NCBI GenBank assembly: GCA_002720865.1
Contig: PBIO01000005.1
Span: 1 to 64,000 of the forward strand
DNA length: 64,000 nt
Reading direction: 5' to 3'
DNA from: Halobacteriovorax sp.
GTDB lineage: Bacteria; Bdellovibrionota; Bacteriovoracia; Bacteriovoracales; Bacteriovoracaceae
Part shown: piece after piece, positions 59,782-64,000 of the stretch
Layout of the letters: the number at the start of each line of letters is the position of its first letter
How positions within the stretch are numbered: the stretch's first letter is position 1
Notes under the pieces: model-generated
What the model saw: only the letters and a program-made list of their open reading frames with translations
Databases searched by the model: none
Told to the model about the DNA's origin: nothing
Position numbers and translations under genes: made by a program

Positions 59782-61712
59782 CAGGCCAAAACAGGATCAT
59801 CAGACGGATCGCTCCCTGATGGTTCTTCTTTTTTAGTAACCTTCTCTTCTTTTGCTTCTGGCTTAGGAGTTCCGCCGCCATTTTCTTCGCTAAGACTTGG
59901 TTTGCCTATATCTCGGCCTTCAACAACGTCGATTACTTGCTGCTTATCTAAGGTCTCCCAAACAATTAGCGCTTCAGATAATCTATCTAAAGTCTCTCTA
60001 TGTTCAGTAAGAATTTTTTTAGCGACTTCGTAGTTTTCATCAATAATTCGCTTAACTTCCGAATCGATGGCCTCGGCAGTCTCTTCGGAATAATTCATTC
60101 CTTCATTGCCTGGATTTGAAAAAGCAGTTTGGCTTGATCTATGAAACTTAAGCGGCCCAAGGCGACTCATTCCCCACTCACAAACCATCTTATGGGCCAT
60201 GGAAGTTGCCACTTGAATATCATTGGAAGCCCCTGAAGTGACATCGTCAAAAACGATTTCTTCGGCCACTCGTCCACCCATTAAAATAGCAATTCTATTT
60301 AAGGCGTAATTTGTCGTCATAGAAAGACGGTCTTCCGCCGGCAATTGCATTGTAATTCCTAGAGCACCTCCACGGGGCATAATAGAGACTTTATGTATCG
60401 GATCTGCTTCAGGAAGAAAATGTCCGACCAGTGTATGTCCAGCTTCATGAAAAGCAGTAAGTCGCTTTTCTTTATCGCTGATTACAAGTGACTTTCTTTC
60501 AGGTCCCATAAGAACCTTGTCCTTGGCCGTCTCAAAATCATCCATCTCAACTGTTTTCTTATTATAGCGAGCAGCATTTAAGGCCGCTTCATTAACAAGG
60601 TTTGCTAAATCAGCACCAGTAAATCCAGGTGTTCCCTTAGCAATAGTTTCTAGGTCTACATTTTCGGCAGTAGGAGTCTTTTTTGTATGAACAGTTAAAA
60701 TACCTAGACGCCCTCTAACATCGGGAGGTCCAACAGTAACCCTTCTATCAAATCGACCTGGCCTTAAGAGGGCCGGATCAAGAACATCTATTCTGTTTGT
60801 GGCCGCAATTAAAATAACGCCTTCATTTGACTCAAAACCATCCATCTCAACAAGAAGCTGGTTTAAGGTTTGCTCTCTCTCATCGTGACCACCGCCCATT
60901 CCAGCACCACGGTGCCTACCGACTGCATCGATTTCATCAATAAAGATAATACAAGGAGCATGCTTCTTACCTTGCTCAAAAAGGTCTCTCACTCTTGAAG
61001 CACCAACACCAACGAACATTTCAACAAAGTCAGAACCTGAGATTGAAAAGAAAGGCACGTCAGCTTCACCAGCAACAGCTCTAGCAAGAAGCGTTTTACC
61101 AGTACCAGGAGGACCTACAAGAATAACCCCTTTTGGGATCTTGCCTCCGAGGGCCGTATATTTTTTAGGATCTTTTAAAAAGTCGACGACCTCAACCAAT
61201 TCTTCTTTAGCTTCTTCAACACCACTTACGTCTGAGAATGTTACTTTTTTCTCATGGGCAGAAAGCATCTTAGCTTTAGATTTTCCAAAGCTCATGGCCT
61301 TTCCGCCACCTGCTTGAATTTGTCTTAGGAAGAAATAGAAAATAACGATGAGAAGAATCATCGGTCCCCAGTTAATAAGCAGACTGGCAAAGAAGGTTTG
61401 CTTTTCTTCCTCAGCGTACTCCGGGGTTATATTATTTTCTCTTAAGATTTTAAAAGTTTCACTACCCGTATTACCTGTTAACTTGAAAGTCGCTCCATTA
61501 TCGTAACCCTGAATATAGTTACCAATAATTTGATCCTTCCCTTTGAATACGACGGTCTCTACTCTTTTTTCTTCAACCGCTTTTATGAATTCAGGATAGG
61601 TTATAGATTTAGATCTCTTATCTTGTTGGGTAGCAACTTTAGCTACTAAGGCCATCATTAAAAAGACGACAATCCAAAGAGTAAGAGTTTTTGTTTGTTG
61701 GGGTTTCATAGG
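59781..61712 (-). CDS. ftsH: ATP-dependent zinc metalloprotease FtsH
   Basis: A 643-residue hexameric AAA+ membrane protease degrading misfolded and regulatory proteins. TM1 (8-26), an extracytoplasmic loop, TM2 (about 108-128), Walker A GPPGTGKT, Walker B IIFIDEID, second region of homology [18 protein letters not shown], zinc motif HEAGH, and an acidic/Lys-rich C-terminal tail of about 45 residues. ATG 61712 follows AAGGA at eight bases; 12 further upstream codons are not supported. It is followed directly by folP and preceded by tilS, a frequent bacterial order. Confidence 0.97.
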   Translation of the reverse strand, partial: PMKPQQTKTLTLWIVVFLMMALVAKVATQQDKRSKSITYPEFIKAVEEKRVETVVFKGKDQIIGNYIQGYDNGATFKLTGNTGSETFKILRENNITPEYAEEEKQTFFASLLINWGPMILLIVIFYFFLRQIQAGGGKAMSFGKSKAKMLSAHEKKVTFSDVSGVEEAKEELVEVVDFLKDPKKYTALGGKIPKGVILVGPPGTGKTLLARAVAGEADVPFFSISGSDFVEMFVGVGASRVRDLFEQGKKHAPCIIFIDEIDAVGRHRGAGMGGGHDEREQTLNQLLVEMDGFESNEGVILIAATNRIDVLDPALLRPGRFDRRVTVGPPDVRGRLGILTVHTKKTPTAENVDLETIAKGTPGFTGADLANLVNEAALNAARYNKKTVEMDDFETAKDKVLMGPERKSLVISDKEKRLTAFHEAGHTLVGHFLPEADPIHKVSIMPRGGALGITMQLPAEDRLSMTTNYALNRIAILMGGRVAEEIVFDDVTSGASNDIQVATSMAHKMVCEWGMSRLGPLKFHRSSQTAFSNPGNEGMNYSEETAEAIDSEVKRIIDENYEVAKKILTEHRETLDRLSEALIVWETLDKQQVIDVVEGRDIGKPSLSEENGGGTPKPEAKEEKVTKKEEPSGSDPSDDPVLA

Positions 61713-61765
61713 CTTTTCCTTAAGCTTTAAAAAATTCCGATAGGGCAAAATTCCATTGGCCCAAA

Positions 61766-61795
61766 ACAGTTCCCCTATTTTAAAACTAGGGGCCT
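61766..61795 (-). terminator. Hairpin between tilS and ftsH
   Basis: On the minus strand CCCCTA and TAGGGG, with outer CAG/CTG, form a stem around an A/T loop and are followed by TTTT. It may partly end tilS transcription before ftsH. Confidence 0.55.
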
Positions 61796-61828
61796 GTCTT
61801 TACAAGAATACGTATTGTTTTCCAGTAT

Positions 61829-63187
61829 TTATTCCTTAAATGACGATGCGTCCGGCCATTTCTCGATTGAGACCATTGGAAGTTCTGGCTTTAATCTTCC
61901 CTTACCAGAAGGCCCCATTATTCGCGGTAACTCCCCAATATACATCCCTACTTTCAAAGCGAAGGCCGTACTCTGCGGCAGGAGGGGGTGTGGGCGCTTA
62001 CGACTTGGAGGAAGACCTAGTGATTTATCTTCTCCTTTTTTTAAACGGGAGAAGAATAGAAAAGGAAAAGGCTCTTTTTGCCAAAGCTCCGGAAGCTTTT
62101 TACTAGAAAAGCTAGGAATCTGCGAAGTTGAAGATTTTTTCAATTCGTGAAGAAGCACCTTGTCAATTTTCTTATACTGCTTCACTTTGTCTCTACTAAT
62201 AAAATACAGTGTGCCCGGGCCCATATAACCATGAACCCCGCCAGAGAAAATAAATGGACCTTGTTTTCCTCGGTATTGGGCCTTGATCATTTTGTCAGCT
62301 TGGGATTGAAGAACACCTCTTGGCTCGCTCGATAATTCTTTAACAATATTTAGAATATCAGATTTAGCTCCTCTAAAATCATTTCTATAGTCAGCTCGGT
62401 AAAGAACTTTTCCGCCAAGCTCATCGGACTTAACTTTAAAATTAACTTCCTTTCTTTTGCCTAGACGGGCCAACCTAAGTTTATAAGCAAGGGCATTCTG
62501 TCTAGAAACATAATGACGAATATAACCCGGGAAGCGTTTCTTAAGTTTTGGCAGTACTTCATGGCGGATAAAATTTCTTTCAAATCTTAATTCTAAATTT
62601 GTAGGATCTTCTGCAAAAGGAACATCTAAGTCACGACATAAACCAGTAATTTGCGTCCTAGCAAGACACATAAAAGGTCTAACATAGGGTTTATTAATAA
62701 GAGGAATTCCAAGACTAGGCTTTAGATCTCCAGACTTAGACTGCATAAGAAGTGACCATTCAATTGAATCATCGATATGATGACCTAAATATAAAAAGTC
62801 GCCTTTAGATAAGTGAGACTTAAAAATATCGTAACGCTCTTTTCTAGCGGTGAACTCAAAATTACTTTGAATATGGGATAGATCTAAAATTTCTATTTTT
62901 AATGGGACTTTAAGACGAAAACAAAATTCGGCCACCAAGTCTTCTTCCATATAGTTTTCTTCACGAGTTCCGTGATTAATATGAACGGCCTTAACGCCTT
63001 TGAGTTTTCCGTCTAGGACAAACCTGGCCATAACAAGCAAAAGAAGCATGCTATCGGCCCCTCCAGATACGGCCACCACGGCCTGACCAGTCTTAGGCCA
63101 TAGCTTTCTATCGTCCATAAACTCCCCCACATAACGGCAAAGGGTTTTAAGTCTGGGGTGGTTGTAAATACGATCTAAATCTTCCAT
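61829..63187 (-). CDS. tilS: tRNA(Ile)-lysidine synthetase
   Basis: A 452-residue enzyme that makes lysidine at C34 of tRNA-Ile(CAU), letting it read AUA. AVSGGADSMLLLL (about 39-51) is the PP-loop; HINHGTREENY (about 70-80) and LGHHIDDSIEW are further conserved motifs; PFAEDPTNLELRFERN contacts tRNA. The C-terminal half is poorly conserved and long. First gene of the tilS-ftsH-folP unit. Confidence 0.93.
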   Translation of the reverse strand: MEDLDRIYNHPRLKTLCRYVGEFMDDRKLWPKTGQAVVAVSGGADSMLLLLVMARFVLDGKLKGVKAVHINHGTREENYMEEDLVAEFCFRLKVPLKIEILDLSHIQSNFEFTARKERYDIFKSHLSKGDFLYLGHHIDDSIEWSLLMQSKSGDLKPSLGIPLINKPYVRPFMCLARTQITGLCRDLDVPFAEDPTNLELRFERNFIRHEVLPKLKKRFPGYIRHYVSRQNALAYKLRLARLGKRKEVNFKVKSDELGGKVLYRADYRNDFRGAKSDILNIVKELSSEPRGVLQSQADKMIKAQYRGKQGPFIFSGGVHGYMGPGTLYFISRDKVKQYKKIDKVLLHELKKSSTSQIPSFSSKKLPELWQKEPFPFLFFSRLKKGEDKSLGLPPSRKRPHPLLPQSTAFALKVGMYIGELPRIMGPSGKGRLKPELPMVSIEKWPDASSFKE

Positions 63188-63215
63188 AAGTCATTAATAT
63201 CTTTTAAGAGACTTG

Positions 63216-63244
63216 TTGACAGTCCCCTAGGTTATCTCTACACT
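63216..63244 (+). promoter_or_regulatory. Consensus-like sigma-70 promoter of the tRNA gene
   Basis: TTGACA (63216-63221) and TACACT (63239-63244) are 17 bases apart; transcription would start near 63251, fourteen bases before the tRNA. Confidence 0.85.
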
Positions 63245-63264
63245 GCGTTCATAAAATTTGGTAC

Positions 63265-63341
63265 GGCTTCGTAGCTCAGTTGGTTAGAGCGTCGGATTCA
63301 TAACCCGAAGGTCGGCAGTTCAACTCTGCCCGAAGCCACCA
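63265..63341 (+). tRNA. tRNA with CAU anticodon, probably elongator Met
   Basis: A 77-base cloverleaf with encoded CCA. The acceptor GGCTTCG/CGAAGCC pairs fully, the D-arm is GCTC-AGTTGGTTA-GAGC, the anticodon loop is TTCATAA (anticodon CAT) and the T-arm is GGCAG-TTCAACT-CTGCC. The acceptor stem is like elongator Met, not initiator (no 1-72 mismatch). The anticodon stem has an A31-C39 mismatch next to the loop. Ile2, the TilS substrate, has the same anticodon and cannot be excluded by eye, but bases 4-5 (TT) are unlike E. coli Ile2. Confidence 0.93.
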
Positions 63342-63379
63342 TTTTTTATCAGTTTCCATCCCGAATATTAAGGAAAAAA

Positions 63380-63595
63380 ATGAAACTCCTGTTATTTTTA
63401 TCGACTCTTATGTTGTTAAGTTTTTCTTGTAAAAAAGAAGAGGCTCCTTCTGGGATCGTAGAAGAAAATAATATGTGTATTTGTACCGAAGACTACACTC
63501 CAGTATGTGGTGAAGATGGAAAGACCTATTCAAACGCCTGTCAGGCCGGTTGTGAGAAAGTAAAAATAAAATCAAAGGGTGAATGCTCTAAATAA
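63380..63595 (+). CDS. Kazal-type protease inhibitor lipoprotein
   Basis: A 71-residue lipoprotein: signal peptide with lipobox LSFSC (acylated Cys about 17), a short linker, then one Kazal domain (about 33-69) with CICTEDYTPVCGEDGKTYSN and three disulphide pairs ending CEKVKIKSKGEC. Kazal domains block trypsin/subtilisin-type enzymes; several such proteases are encoded in this window, so self-protection is plausible. AAGGAAAAAA precedes the ATG. Confidence 0.88.
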   Translation: MKLLLFLSTLMLLSFSCKKEEAPSGIVEENNMCICTEDYTPVCGEDGKTYSNACQAGCEKVKIKSKGECSK

Positions 63596-64000
63596 TTTTT
63601 TCGATAAGTTTTGCAGAGCCATAAAAAGCTTGGGACCAACCAGTCTTATAAGCGGCCCCTAAAACAAAAACGTCTTTTTTCAGTTCTTCAAAGAGGGGCA
63701 GTCTCCTAGGCCCCTTAACTCTTATTCCACTAAAAACTTCAGCTTCATCTGTTGGTGGTAAGAATGACGAGGCAATTTTTTTAGCAGATAAATAAAAGCT
63801 GTTAAGCTCTTCGCCATCATGGGCAACAATCTCATCTTTTTGTGTTGTTCCCCCAAGCATTAAACAATTATCACTAGCGCGGTAAACAAGATTTGATTTT
63901 CCTAGTCCAAGAGCAAAACTATCTGGGCCCAAATCTTTATCCCATCGATAAAAAGAACCTGCTACTTCAATAATAGGCCTTTCATCATTAACTCCTAACG
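63588..64000 (-). CDS. FAD-dependent oxidoreductase, C-terminal part (runs off window)
   Basis: The frame is open from the window edge (first full codon at 63998) to the stop at 63588, about 137 residues, so only the C-terminus is seen. FSGIRVKGPRRLPLFEE and VFVLGAAYKTGWSQAFYGSA resemble the end of FAD-dependent oxidoreductases of the DAO or amine/protoporphyrinogen oxidase kind, where this segment contacts FAD. The family cannot be fixed without the N-terminus. It overlaps the Kazal gene's end by eight bases. Confidence 0.6.
   Translation of the reverse strand, partial: LGVNDERPIIEVAGSFYRWDKDLGPDSFALGLGKSNLVYRASDNCLMLGGTTQKDEIVAHDGEELNSFYLSAKKIASSFLPPTDEAEVFSGIRVKGPRRLPLFEELKKDVFVLGAAYKTGWSQAFYGSAKLIEKII

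Noticed and set aside
61815-62335. Plus-strand frames opposite the end of tilS
   Set aside because: They are antisense shadows of a well-conserved gene, with no ribosome site or recognisable product.

Overview
This 64 kb window is a dense, AT-rich bacterial chromosome segment with no rRNA operon, no CRISPR array and no recognisable prophage. Many genes encode exported proteins: lipoproteins, FecR-domain proteins, two subtilases, three trypsin-fold proteases, an M14 carboxypeptidase and a Kazal inhibitor. With the eukaryote-type ribonucleotide reductase and the tilS-ftsH-folP order, this suits a Gram-negative predatory lineage, most likely Bdellovibrionota (Bacteriovorax/Halobacteriovorax-like). 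That placement is inference; no marker gene in the window proves it.

Layout. 0-5.7 kb: small exported or membrane proteins and a divergent protein with cation/Ca2+-exchanger alpha-repeat motifs. 5.7-13.3 kb: lysine/DAP biosynthesis, with asd facing a lysC-dapB-dapA-dapD-lysA operon that is headed by a clear lysine riboswitch and ends in an AstE-like zinc desuccinylase, which may stand in for DapE. 13.3-19.7 kb: FecR protein, acyl-CoA desaturase, tyrosine recombinase with a possibly leaderless promoter, SIS-domain isomerase, paired Cys-rich exported proteins, a protease and a DnaQ/GIY-YIG fusion. 19.7-23.5 kb: a 397-base leader and a class I RNR operon of eukaryotic type. 23.5-29.2 kb: a 72-nt symmetric hairpin, a possible 22-residue peptide, and a 1764-residue repeat lipoprotein apparently starting at ATA.

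29.2-32.3 kb: beta-barrel protein, M14 peptidase and a degenerate HD-GYP regulator. 32.3-44.5 kb: the most unusual region, a divergent pair of tightly coupled operons. Leftward run a lipid kinase, a fatty-acyl-reductase-like SDR, a tandem acyl-ACP-reductase-like protein and a BtaA-like aminocarboxypropyl transferase. Rightward run a formyltransferase fold, an alpha/beta hydrolase, an OleC-like AMP-ligase, a UbiA-type prenyltransferase and a PEP-synthase-like phosphotransferase. Together they look like an undescribed lipid or natural-product pathway.

44.5-64 kb: asparagine synthetase, a CHASE8-type histidine kinase, tpm, proteases including one with a GlyGly-CTERM-like tail, a lipase-maturation-factor homologue, a small ORF with its own terminator, two paralogous trypsin-like proteases around a VOC protein, the tilS-ftsH-folP operon, a CAU-anticodon tRNA with a good promoter, a Kazal lipoprotein, and the 3' end of an oxidoreductase that runs off the window.
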